A stretch of DNA of 11,750 nucleotides, taken from positions 1-11,750 of the forward strand of contig CANPGX010000021.1 of the NCBI GenBank assembly GCA_947573745.1, given 5' to 3'. Source of the DNA: an uncultured Erysipelotrichaceae bacterium. Lineage in GTDB: Bacteria; Bacillota_I; Bacilli_A; Erysipelotrichales; Coprobacillaceae. Both the position numbers and the translations under genes were made by a program. Below the pieces are notes generated by a model that saw only the letters and a program-made list of their open reading frames with translations, searched no databases and had not been told where the DNA came from. Below are positions 1 through 7,015 of the stretch, in pieces. Position 1 is the first letter of the stretch. Every line of letters begins with the position of its first letter.

Positions 1-9
1 ATTTATAAT

Positions 10-1941
10 TTAATGAATACGTGTACCATTAGGCAAATCTACAGAAACAAGACCTAAAGATTCACTTGTTTCGCCTGCTAAGATCATTCCTTGACTTTCA
101 ACACCACGTAGTTTTGCAGGTTTTAAATTAGCGACCACAATCAATTTTTTACCTACCATTTGTTCTGGTGTGTAATGACTGGCAATACCACTGACAATTT
201 GTCGGACTTCGCTACCTATATCAATTTGAGAAACAAGTAAGCGATCTGCTTTTGGATGTTTTTCACAAGAAAGAACAGTCCCTACACGTAAGTCAAGTTT
301 TGCAAAGTCATCAATGGTGATTTCAGGAGCAATAGGTTCATACGTTACCTTAGGTGCAGGTTTAGGCGTGATTTCTTCTACTTTTTTTAAGATATCTTGT
401 AAGTCTAAACGTGCAAATAACATGTCAGGTTTATTGATAACACGTGTTCCCTCTGGGTAAAGACCAAAAGTGTCTAATTTCAAGAAATCTCTTTGGTCTG
501 TGTTTATTTGAGCAAAAATTTTGTCTGCGGTTTCTGGTAAGAAAGCTTGTAAAGCTGTTGCACTAAAACGAATACTTTCTATTAAATTATAGAGAACCGT
601 TGCAAGACGATCTTTTTGATTTTCATCTTTAGCTAAAGACCAAGGCATAGTCTCATCAATGTATTTGTTGGTACGTCTTAATAAAGTAAAAATTTCATTA
701 ATAGCATCTGCAACACGAAGTTGATCCATTTTAGCTTTTACTTTTTGAGGCATAGCTAGAGCAATATCTTTTAGTTCTTGATCAATATCTTCATCTTGAT
801 GAGGATTCGTCACAATACCATCAAAATATTTATTGGTCATCGCAATAGTACGATTGACAAGATTACCTAGGATATTGGCAAGATCAGAATTAATACGTTC
901 AACCAATAATTCCCAAGTAATTGTACCATCGTTTTCAAATGGCATTTCATGAAGAACATAATAGCGAACAGCATCTACGCCAAATAATTTGACTAAATCA
1001 TCGGCATAAATCACATTACCTTTAGATTTAGACATTTTTCCTTCTCCCTGAAGTAGCCAAGGATGACCAAAGACTTGTTTAGGTAGAGGAATATCTAATG
1101 CCATCAGCATGATAGGCCAATAAATAGTATGGAAACGAATAATATCTTTACCAATTAAATGAAGGTCAGCAGGCCAATAAGTTTCATAGAGTTCACCATG
1201 GTGACCATCACAGTCATAGCCTAGACCAGTGATATAGTTTGTGAGAGCATCAATCCATACATAAACAACATGTTTTGGATCAAAAGGAACAGGGATAGAC
1301 CATTTAAATGTTGTACGAGAAACACACAAATCTTGTAGGCCAGGTAATAAGAAATTGTTCATCATTTCATTTTTACGTGAAACAGGTTGGATAAATTCAG
1401 GATGTGTGTTGATATGCTCAATCAAACGATCAGCATATTTACTTAATTTAAAGAAGTAAGCTTCTTCTTTTGCATCATGGACCTCTTCGCCACAATCAGG
1501 ACATTTTCCATCAACAAGTTGACTTTCTGTGAAGAAAGACTCACAGGCAGTACAGTATTTACCTTCATAATGACCTAAATAGATATCACCTTGTTCATAG
1601 AGCTTAGTGAAAATTTTCTGTACTTGTTTTTCATGATCTTCATCTGTTGTACGAATGAATTTATCATAAGATGTGTTCATCATATCATAGATAGATTGGA
1701 CAGTTTGAGCAATACCATCGACATAAGTCTTAGGATCAACACCTGCTTCTTTAGCCTTTTGTTCTATTTTTTGGCCATGTTCATCAGTCCCGGTCTGGAA
1801 ACGTACATTGTATCCTTCTAAACGCTTAAAGCGGGCAATACTGTCCGCTAAAATAATTTCATAAGTGTTTCCAATATGAGGTTTACCTGATGTGTAAGCA
1901 ATGGCTGTTGTAATGTAATAATCTTTGTTTGTTTTTGCCAT
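10..1941 (-). CDS. metG: Methionyl-tRNA synthetase (MetRS), with C-terminal tRNA-binding domain
   Basis: This cytoplasmic enzyme charges tRNA-Met (initiator and elongator) with methionine using ATP. The 643-residue product is complete. The class I Rossmann fold carries the HIGH-type motif HIGN at residues 22-25 and KMSKS at 302-306. A connective-peptide zinc knuckle has Cys130, Cys133, Cys147 and Cys150 (CxxC...CxxC). The anticodon-binding helical domain spans roughly 350-500. A Trbp111/EMAP-like tRNA-binding domain occupies about 541-643, as in other long bacterial MetRS. The ATG at 1941 is preceded by AAGGAG (1952-1957) at 10 nt spacing. It starts 21 bases after the metQ stop, in the same direction, so it is most likely the last known gene of the T-box-controlled metNIQ transcript. 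Its 3' flank is only 9 bases, so no terminator can be judged. Confidence 0.97.
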   Translation of the reverse strand: MAKTNKDYYITTAIAYTSGKPHIGNTYEIILADSIARFKRLEGYNVRFQTGTDEHGQKIEQKAKEAGVDPKTYVDGIAQTVQSIYDMMNTSYDKFIRTTDEDHEKQVQKIFTKLYEQGDIYLGHYEGKYCTACESFFTESQLVDGKCPDCGEEVHDAKEEAYFFKLSKYADRLIEHINTHPEFIQPVSRKNEMMNNFLLPGLQDLCVSRTTFKWSIPVPFDPKHVVYVWIDALTNYITGLGYDCDGHHGELYETYWPADLHLIGKDIIRFHTIYWPIMLMALDIPLPKQVFGHPWLLQGEGKMSKSKGNVIYADDLVKLFGVDAVRYYVLHEMPFENDGTITWELLVERINSDLANILGNLVNRTIAMTNKYFDGIVTNPHQDEDIDQELKDIALAMPQKVKAKMDQLRVADAINEIFTLLRRTNKYIDETMPWSLAKDENQKDRLATVLYNLIESIRFSATALQAFLPETADKIFAQINTDQRDFLKLDTFGLYPEGTRVINKPDMLFARLDLQDILKKVEEITPKPAPKVTYEPIAPEITIDDFAKLDLRVGTVLSCEKHPKADRLLVSQIDIGSEVRQIVSGIASHYTPEQMVGKKLIVVANLKPAKLRGVESQGMILAGETSESLGLVSVDLPNGTRIH

Positions 1942-1962
1942 TCAATAAACGCTCCTTTTTTA

Positions 1963-2793
1963 TTAATCTACAACGACAACCGAACCTTTGTATTTATTTT
2001 CAATAAAAGTTCTAATTTCATCGCTTTTTAAAACTTCAACTAAAGCTTTGATTCTTTCATCGTCTTTATCTTCACTACGACAAGCAATAACGTTAACATA
2101 AGGATTTTCTTTAGAAGCTTCTTCAACTAAAATAGCATCTTTTGTTGGATCTAAACCAGCTTCTAAAGCATAGTTACCATTAATAGCGACAAGAACACCT
2201 TCATTATTTTGATAAGCAGTAGCTAATAATTCAGGCTTAACTTCTACAAATTTTAAATTCTTTGGATTACTTTCAATGTCAGCAATAGTTGCATTAACAG
2301 CGTCAACACCTTCTTTTAAAGTAATAACATCAGCTGATGCAAGTAATGTTAAGATACGACCATGATCGCTTGTTGAATTACTAATCACAATTATATCACC
2401 ATCTTTTAATTCATCAAGAGAAGTTATAGATTTTGAGAAAAAACCAAAAGGTTCGATATGAATGCCACCAGCATTGACAATATCATATCCATTATTGGCA
2501 ATTTCATTGTTTAAAAATGGGATATGTTGGAAATAATTGGCATCAACATCACCATCTGCAAGAGCTTTATTGAAAACATAGTAGTCAGATAAAACTTCAA
2601 TATTTAATGTAATACCATAATCCTTTTCTAAGATAGCTTTGGCTTCTTCTAAGATAACAGCATGTGGATTAGAAGTGGCGGAAACAGTTAATGTCTTGTT
2701 TTTAGAATCAGGTGTTTTTGAATCTTGTTTGCTACAAGCAACAAGTCCGAAAATAAAAGTGAATGCTAAACAAAGTTTAAATAATTTTTTCAT
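1963..2793 (-). CDS. metQ: Methionine-binding lipoprotein of the MetNIQ importer (NlpA family)
   Basis: This is the extracellular substrate-binding lipoprotein that delivers methionine (L- and often D-) to MetI/MetN. The 276-residue product has a lipoprotein signal: Lys2-Lys3, a hydrophobic stretch, then lipobox LVAC with lipidated Cys20, followed by a Ser/Lys/Asp-rich linker. The NlpA-family hallmark DVDANYFQHIPFL lies at about 82-94, and the conserved PFGFFSK segment at about 115-121. The segment after it reads SNSTSDHGR (138-146), where I would expect something like PNDPSNxGR, so some drift in the ligand region is possible. The ATG at 2793 has AGGAGA at 2801-2806, which overlaps the metI stop (2805-2807); this suggests translational coupling. 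Position between metI and metG in a Met T-box operon supports methionine rather than another amino acid. Confidence 0.95.
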   Translation of the reverse strand: MKKLFKLCLAFTFIFGLVACSKQDSKTPDSKNKTLTVSATSNPHAVILEEAKAILEKDYGITLNIEVLSDYYVFNKALADGDVDANYFQHIPFLNNEIANNGYDIVNAGGIHIEPFGFFSKSITSLDELKDGDIIVISNSTSDHGRILTLLASADVITLKEGVDAVNATIADIESNPKNLKFVEVKPELLATAYQNNEGVLVAINGNYALEAGLDPTKDAILVEEASKENPYVNVIACRSEDKDDERIKALVEVLKSDEIRTFIENKYKGSVVVVD

Positions 2794-2804
2794 AAAATAA
2801 TCTC

Positions 2805-3467
2805 CTATCTTTTATCTAATTTTTTAACGATATAGTCTCCTATACCTTGTATAACAAATACAATGAGGACAACGAAACATGTTGATACATAAGTGACGAC
2901 TAAATTGTTACGGGCAAACCCATACGTATAAGCGAGGTCACCTAATCCTCCAGCGCCGATAGCACCAGCCATAGCCGTATATCCTACTAAAGAAATTCCC
3001 ATTAAAGCAATGCCAGAAATAAGAGCAGGTTTCGCTTCTGGCAGCAAGACCTTGGTGATGATCTGCCAATTTGTGGCCCCCATAGCTTTGCTGGCTTCAA
3101 TGGTTCCTTTATCTACTTCGGTGAGTGCAATCATGCACATTCGTGCATAGAACGGTGAAGCAGAACAAATTAATGCAGGCAGCGCAGCCTTTGCCCCTAA
3201 GATACGTCCTACCAATAATTTAGTGACAGGCATTAAACAGATGAGTAAAATAATGAAAGGAATCGCTCGTAATATATTGACACATAAATTTAATATCATG
3301 AATATATAACGCTGTGGATATAAACTATCTTTTTGTGTGATAAATAAAATCAAGCCAATCACTAATCCTAGAAGGATAGAGAACAAAAGTGAAATGATAG
3401 TCATATAGAGTGTTTCTTGAATTGCCTTCATCATTAAAGACCAATTAATTTGTGATAAAAAGGACAT
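2805..3467 (-). CDS. metI: Methionine ABC transporter permease MetI
   Basis: This is the membrane permease of the methionine importer and forms the homodimeric channel on which MetN docks. It has 220 residues, the usual family size, with about five hydrophobic membrane segments (roughly 20-44, 54-85, 90-112, 147-175 and 186-210). The coupling EAA loop is seen as EASKAMGATNWQ from residue 124, with the invariant Gly at 130. The start ATG directly abuts the metN stop codon TAG (3468-3470). Its ribosome site GGAGG (3476-3480) lies inside the last metN codons, so the two are probably translationally coupled. It belongs to the metN-metI-metQ-metG operon downstream of the T-box. Confidence 0.96.
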   Translation of the reverse strand: MSFLSQINWSLMMKAIQETLYMTIISLLFSILLGLVIGLILFITQKDSLYPQRYIFMILNLCVNILRAIPFIILLICLMPVTKLLVGRILGAKAALPALICSASPFYARMCMIALTEVDKGTIEASKAMGATNWQIITKVLLPEAKPALISGIALMGISLVGYTAMAGAIGAGGLGDLAYTYGFARNNLVVTYVSTCFVVLIVFVIQGIGDYIVKKLDKR

Positions 3468-4484
3468 CTATACCACCTCCACTTTGACACGTTCAGTGAC
3501 TAATAGTTCAATAAATTGATCTAGTTTTGTTGTTTTTTCAGGAACATGAATATACATCACACCTAATGTACCAGCAATACTATGAGTTAAATGTGAATTG
3601 ACAATACTAATAGGTAAATCGGTTTGACGAATGATATTCGCTAAAATAGGTTTATCACTGATTGATTCATCAAAAGTCAATCGAAGAATAACTCCATCTG
3701 GATAAAGCGTTTTAAGCTCTTGATCGATTCTTTCAATATTTCCAGTATGAGAAATATCTTTGACAAAGCGCTTTGTGACAGGATGTTGAGGATGTTCAAA
3801 AATGGTTTTAGCAGTACCTGTTTCAACAATTTCACCTTCGCTCATGACGGCAATACGATGACAAATTTTTTGAACGACTTCCATTTGATGAGTAATAAGG
3901 ACAATGGTAATGCCTAATTCATGGTTGATTTTTGTCAGTAAATCTAAGATAGATTCCGTCGTTTCTGGATCAAGGGCACTTGTGGCCTCATCACAAAGCA
4001 GAATGGTTGGATCATTCGCTAAAGCTCTGGCAATCCCCACACGTTGTTTTTGACCGCCACTCAATTCACTAGGAAAAGCATTTTCCCGGCCTTCTAAACC
4101 AACGAGTTGAATTAAATTTTTGACTTTTTCTTGTCGCTTATCTTTAGGAACTTTAGCAATTTCTAAAGGTAAAGCAATGTTATCTTTGACTGTTCGTGAC
4201 CATAATAAATTGAAATGTTGAAAGATCATCCCGATCTTCATCCTTTTTTTCATAAGGTCTTTTTTAGATAGAGACGATATATCTACACCATCAATGAAAA
4301 CATGACCACTGGTTTGACGTTCAAGTTGATTAATAATACGTACAAGGGTACTTTTACCAGCGCCACTATAACCAATGACACCAAAGATTTCACCATTATT
4401 GATATCTAGTGAACAATGTTTTAATGCTTCCACTTGTTTTTCATGAGTAGAGAAAGTTTTAGAAACATCTTGTATACTAATCAT
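3468..4484 (-). CDS. metN: Methionine ABC transporter ATP-binding protein MetN
   Basis: This cytoplasmic ATPase powers methionine uptake through MetI. The 338-residue protein has Walker A GYSGAGKST (38-46), Q-loop Gln89, ABC signature LSGGQ (141-145), Walker B ILLCDE (161-166) and H-loop His199. A C-terminal NIL domain spans about 260-338; in E. coli MetN the equivalent domain binds methionine and inhibits transport when the pool is high, so both a transcriptional and an allosteric brake are likely here. The chosen ATG (4482-4484) has GGAGG at 4493-4497 with 8 nt spacing. Another ATG at 4486-4488, only 4 nt from the same site, is out of frame and stops after three codons. First gene of the operon, directly downstream of the T-box terminator. 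Confidence 0.97.
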   Translation of the reverse strand: MISIQDVSKTFSTHEKQVEALKHCSLDINNGEIFGVIGYSGAGKSTLVRIINQLERQTSGHVFIDGVDISSLSKKDLMKKRMKIGMIFQHFNLLWSRTVKDNIALPLEIAKVPKDKRQEKVKNLIQLVGLEGRENAFPSELSGGQKQRVGIARALANDPTILLCDEATSALDPETTESILDLLTKINHELGITIVLITHQMEVVQKICHRIAVMSEGEIVETGTAKTIFEHPQHPVTKRFVKDISHTGNIERIDQELKTLYPDGVILRLTFDESISDKPILANIIRQTDLPISIVNSHLTHSIAGTLGVMYIHVPEKTTKLDQFIELLVTERVKVEVV

Positions 4485-4510
4485 TCATGATTCCTCCTTC
4501 CCAAGATATA

Positions 4511-4772
4511 AAATAAAAAGCTCGTCCTATATAAGGACGAGTGTATCTCGTGTTACCACCTTAATTCGTTATCATCTCACGATCATAACCTCACAGAGTA
4601 CCATCATACTCCTTCGCTTTAACGGGCGAACACGTCGTAGCCTAAATCTTATGATTTCGGTACGCAACTCCAAGACCATCTTCATCACCTATTATCTTAT
4701 CTTCTTTCACCAACCGAAGACTCTCTACTAAGTTTTGAGTGACTACTCTTCTTTTCATCGTCTTTTATCTAT
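4511..4772 (-). promoter_or_regulatory. T-box riboswitch leader responding to uncharged tRNA-Met, controlling metNIQ-metG
   Basis: Reading the minus strand, the Stem I signature AGAGAG is at 4726-4721. The apical hairpin TCTTC (4720-4716) / GAAGA (4704-4700) has GGTTGGTGAA in its loop. The specifier region has GAA (4683-4681), one G, then ATG (4679-4677), then CTTGGAG (4674-4668). ATG stands where the glycine codon sits in the glyQS T-box pattern GAAnGGC, so the predicted specifier is methionine. The antiterminator pairs AAGG (4562-4559) with CCTT (4536-4533) and ACGAG (4551-4547) with CTCGT (4541-4537). Its 7-nt bulge TGGTAAC (4558-4552) begins with UGGU, which pairs with an ACCA-3' acceptor end. 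The competing terminator is listed separately. The metN/metI/metQ/metG cargo agrees with Met specificity. The 5' boundary is inferred from the promoter. Confidence 0.93.
4515..4541 (-). terminator. Conditional terminator of the Met T-box
   Basis: On the minus strand, CTCGTCCT (4541-4534) pairs perfectly with AGGACGAG (4528-4521) around a TATAT loop, followed by C and five T residues (4519-4515). Its 5' arm is shared with the antiterminator. When uncharged tRNA-Met is bound the hairpin cannot form and metN is transcribed. Confidence 0.93.
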
Positions 4773-4778
4773 GGCACG

Positions 4779-4807
4779 ATTCTAGCATAATTATATTGTA
4801 AAAACAA
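4779..4807 (-). promoter_or_regulatory. Predicted promoter of the metNIQ-metG operon
   Basis: On the minus strand, -35 TTGTTT (4807-4802) and -10 TAGAAT (4784-4779) are 17 bp apart, with an upstream TGC giving an extended -10 (TGn). Transcription would begin near 4772, just before the T-box Stem I. A second candidate, TATAAT at 4795-4790 with TTGCAT at 4820-4815, has a poorer 19-bp spacer. Confidence 0.65.
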
Positions 4808-4853
4808 TCCCTTTATGCAAAAAAATAAAAATTTGTATAATTTAAATCGAAAA

Positions 4854-4882
4854 TTAGATTTTTATAGTCTTCGTGGTATAAT
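4854..4882 (+). promoter_or_regulatory. Predicted extended -10 promoter for the murT-gatD-MATE operon
   Basis: The -10 TATAAT (4877-4882) is preceded by TGG (4874-4876), a TGn extended -10. The -35 is the weak TTAGAT (4854-4859) at 17 bp, which the extended -10 can compensate. Another TATAAT lies at 4836-4841 without a convincing -35. The divergent met promoter starts about 46 bp away, and the AT-rich stretch between them shows no operator that I recognise. Confidence 0.7.
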
Positions 4883-4912
4883 AAGCATGTCAATCAATAA
4901 GGAGGTTTTTTC

Positions 4913-6277
4913 ATGTTTAAAGGAGTACGTTTTTATATTGCTTTATGGGCAGCCAAAAGTGCTTATGTCATCTTAAAAATATTAAAGAGAAATGCGACCC
5001 ATTATCCAGGATGGGTAGCATTAAAGATATGTCCTCAATTTTTAAAAAAAGTAGAAAAGCCAGAAACTATGATCGGGGTTATGGGAACGAATGGTAAAAC
5101 AACGGTTTCCAATATGATTGATGATGTTTTATCTTATCATCATTATGTTTATTTAAATAATCGTTTAGGCTCTAATATTAAAGATGGTATTACAACAAGT
5201 TTGTTAAAAGGATGCAGTATCTTAGGTAAAATGAAATATCAATATGGTGTTTTAGAAATTGATGAAAGAAGTTCACGTTTGATTTTACCGTATGTAAAAC
5301 CTAAATATATTGTTGTGACCAATATTTTTAGAGATTCTATCAAACGTAATGCACATACAGATTTTATTTTTGACATTTTAAGTCACTCTATACCAGAAAA
5401 GACCTTGCTTGTGCTTAATAGTGATGATCCATTAAGCAATCAATTAAAACCACAGCAAGAACATCGTTATTATAGTATTGCACCACTTCCTTATGAAAAA
5501 GATAAACCTTTAAGTATTGTAAGAGATGTCATGCTTTGTCCTCATTGTGGGGCAAAACTACAATATGATTTTCATCGTTATCATCATTTTGGCCATGTTT
5601 ATTGCCCTAATGGAGATTATACGAGTCCAACACCTGATTACTTAATTGAAAGCATTGATTATGAAAAAGAAAATTTTGTCTTAAAGTTTGAAGAAGAGCG
5701 CTATACATTTCATTTAGTGAGTGATAATCTGATTAATATTTATAATCAATTAGCCGCTATTTCTGTTTTACATACATTTGGTTTAACCATGAAACAATTA
5801 CAGGATGCTTTTAAGTCAATGAAAGTCACTCGTTCTCGTACATCATCTTTTAAAGTTAAAGAGAGTGAGATTATCACACATATGTGTAAAGGTCAGAATG
5901 CGGTGGCTTGTTCCCGTGTTTTTGATTATGTTCATTTTACCAAAGGTCCTAAAGAGGTCATCATCTTATTAGATGATAATGGAGATGCGAAAAAATCTTC
6001 AGAAAATTTAAATTGGATCTATGATGCTGATTTTGAGTTGTTAAATGATGAAAGCATAGAAAAAATTATTGTCGGTGGTAAACGTTGTTTTGATTATAAA
6101 GTGAGATTGTTGATGGCAGGGATTGATGAAAGTAAGATCATTGCTTGTGAGGATGAAGAAAAAACCATTGAGTATATCACCAATCCACCTAAGGAACATA
6201 TCTTTATTTTGCACGATATATGGAAGTATCAACAGTGTCAGACACTAGCCAAGCAACTTGTAGAAAGGTTAAAATAG
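4913..6277 (+). CDS. MurT-like Mur ligase (divergent lipid II isoglutaminyl synthase large subunit)
   Basis: The closest family is MurT, which with GatD converts the D-Glu alpha-carboxyl of lipid II to D-isoglutamine at the inner membrane. The 454-residue protein has an N-terminal hydrophobic helix (about 5-22), a Mur-ligase ATP loop GTNGKTT (58-64), a central domain with LEIDE (114-118), a zinc-ribbon insert (about 209-235) and the C-terminal DUF1727-type domain with WIYDADFE (368-375). Differences from canonical MurT, compared from memory, are several. The ribbon has Cys209, Cys212 and Cys231, but Gly234 where the fourth Cys belongs. FRDQxDRxGE reads FRDSIKRNAH (139-148). The KNPxG motif reads KGQNA (326-330). 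The LLNxNxADGxDxSW region reads LLDDN with inserted residues (352-367), so the Asp that completes the amidotransferase triad may be lost. The ATG has AAGGAGG 7 nt upstream. It is adjacent to a GatD-like gene. Ligase chemistry seems retained; the substrate is uncertain. Confidence 0.85.
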   Translation: MFKGVRFYIALWAAKSAYVILKILKRNATHYPGWVALKICPQFLKKVEKPETMIGVMGTNGKTTVSNMIDDVLSYHHYVYLNNRLGSNIKDGITTSLLKGCSILGKMKYQYGVLEIDERSSRLILPYVKPKYIVVTNIFRDSIKRNAHTDFIFDILSHSIPEKTLLVLNSDDPLSNQLKPQQEHRYYSIAPLPYEKDKPLSIVRDVMLCPHCGAKLQYDFHRYHHFGHVYCPNGDYTSPTPDYLIESIDYEKENFVLKFEEERYTFHLVSDNLINIYNQLAAISVLHTFGLTMKQLQDAFKSMKVTRSRTSSFKVKESEIITHMCKGQNAVACSRVFDYVHFTKGPKEVIILLDDNGDAKKSSENLNWIYDADFELLNDESIEKIIVGGKRCFDYKVRLLMAGIDESKIIACEDEEKTIEYITNPPKEHIFILHDIWKYQQCQTLAKQLVERLK

Positions 6278-6280
6278 GTG
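6276..6280 (+). promoter_or_regulatory. Possible gatD-like ribosome binding site overlapping the annotated GTG start
   Basis: AGGTG sits 6 nt before the ATG at 6287, so the GTG at 6278 may be part of a Shine-Dalgarno site rather than a start codon. AAAGG at 6264-6268 could instead serve the GTG with 9 nt spacing. The two choices differ by only three residues. Confidence 0.45.
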
Positions 6281-6988
6281 AAATTGATGAAGATAGAATA
6301 CTTATATCCTGAGTTTTGTGGTATTTTTGGCGATCAAGCCAATATGGCTTATTTAAAACAGTGTTTAGAGGATGCTGTCTTTTATGATACACCGATAGAA
6401 CAGGTACCTCATTTTGTTGAAGAAGACGTGGATATGATTTATATAGGACAAATGACAGAGCGTTCACAAAAGCGTGTTTTAGAAAAATTGATACCTTATC
6501 GTGAGCGTCTTCAAACATTGATTGAACAAGGAACTGTTTTTTTAGTGACTGGGAATGCCAGTGAATTATTTGGAGAATATATCGAAGAGGAAGATGGTAC
6601 TAGGATTACTTGCTTAAAATTATTTTCAACTTATGCTAAGCAAGATATTTGGCATCGCTATAATGGGCTTGTCGTAGGAAAATTTGAGAATATGGAGATC
6701 ATAGGTTTTAAGAGTCAATTTAGTCATAGTTATGGTTCACATCAAAAAGATGCTTTTATTCATGTTACCATGGGAGATGGCATGCATCCAGGTATTCAAG
6801 AAGAAGGAATTCATTATAAAAATTTCTTCTCTACTTATTTGATAGGGCCACTTCTTATCTTAAATCCAGCTTTTGTAGAGTATTTATTGGTATTACTGGG
6901 TGTTAATAAAGATATAGCTTATAAAGAGGCGATGTATGAAGCTTACACACATCGTTTAGAAGATATGAAAAGACTTCAATCAAAATAA
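6278..6988 (+). CDS. GatD-like class I glutamine amidotransferase lacking catalytic Cys and His
   Basis: The GatD family hydrolyses glutamine and passes ammonia to MurT. Homology is visible in GDQANMAYLK (18-27), QGTVFLV (84-90), the GxHYKNxFxxY segment (177-187) and GPLLILNPAF (190-199), and in the position next to a MurT-like gene. However, the nucleophile elbow normally reading ICGGxQxLG reads VTGNASELFG (90-99), placing Thr91 where the catalytic Cys belongs. The usual YxHGP reads YLIGP (187-191), placing Ile189 at the catalytic His. Glutaminase activity is therefore not expected. Numbering uses the GTG at 6278, which directly abuts the MurT-like stop. The ATG at 6287 with AGGTG upstream is at least as likely a start. 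The reading frame is intact and the fold residues are kept, so this looks like a retained pseudoenzyme rather than decay. Confidence 0.85.
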   Translation: MKLMKIEYLYPEFCGIFGDQANMAYLKQCLEDAVFYDTPIEQVPHFVEEDVDMIYIGQMTERSQKRVLEKLIPYRERLQTLIEQGTVFLVTGNASELFGEYIEEEDGTRITCLKLFSTYAKQDIWHRYNGLVVGKFENMEIIGFKSQFSHSYGSHQKDAFIHVTMGDGMHPGIQEEGIHYKNFFSTYLIGPLLILNPAFVEYLLVLLGVNKDIAYKEAMYEAYTHRLEDMKRLQSK

Positions 6989-7015
6989 AAGAATGATTCA
7001 TGGGGAAAAGAATGT

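Noticed and set aside
1591..1821. Plus-strand open frame of 76 codons
   Set aside because: It is antisense to the well-supported metG, with no ribosome site or family features.
4500..4790. SAM riboswitch upstream of metN
   Set aside because: The region has T-box hallmarks (AGAGAG, the GGTTGGTGAA loop, specifier, TGGTAAC bulge, competing terminator), and I do not see a SAM-binding core.
6204..6518. Minus-strand open frame of 104 codons across the murT-gatD junction
   Set aside because: It lies antisense to two coding regions with clear family motifs and has no supporting signals.
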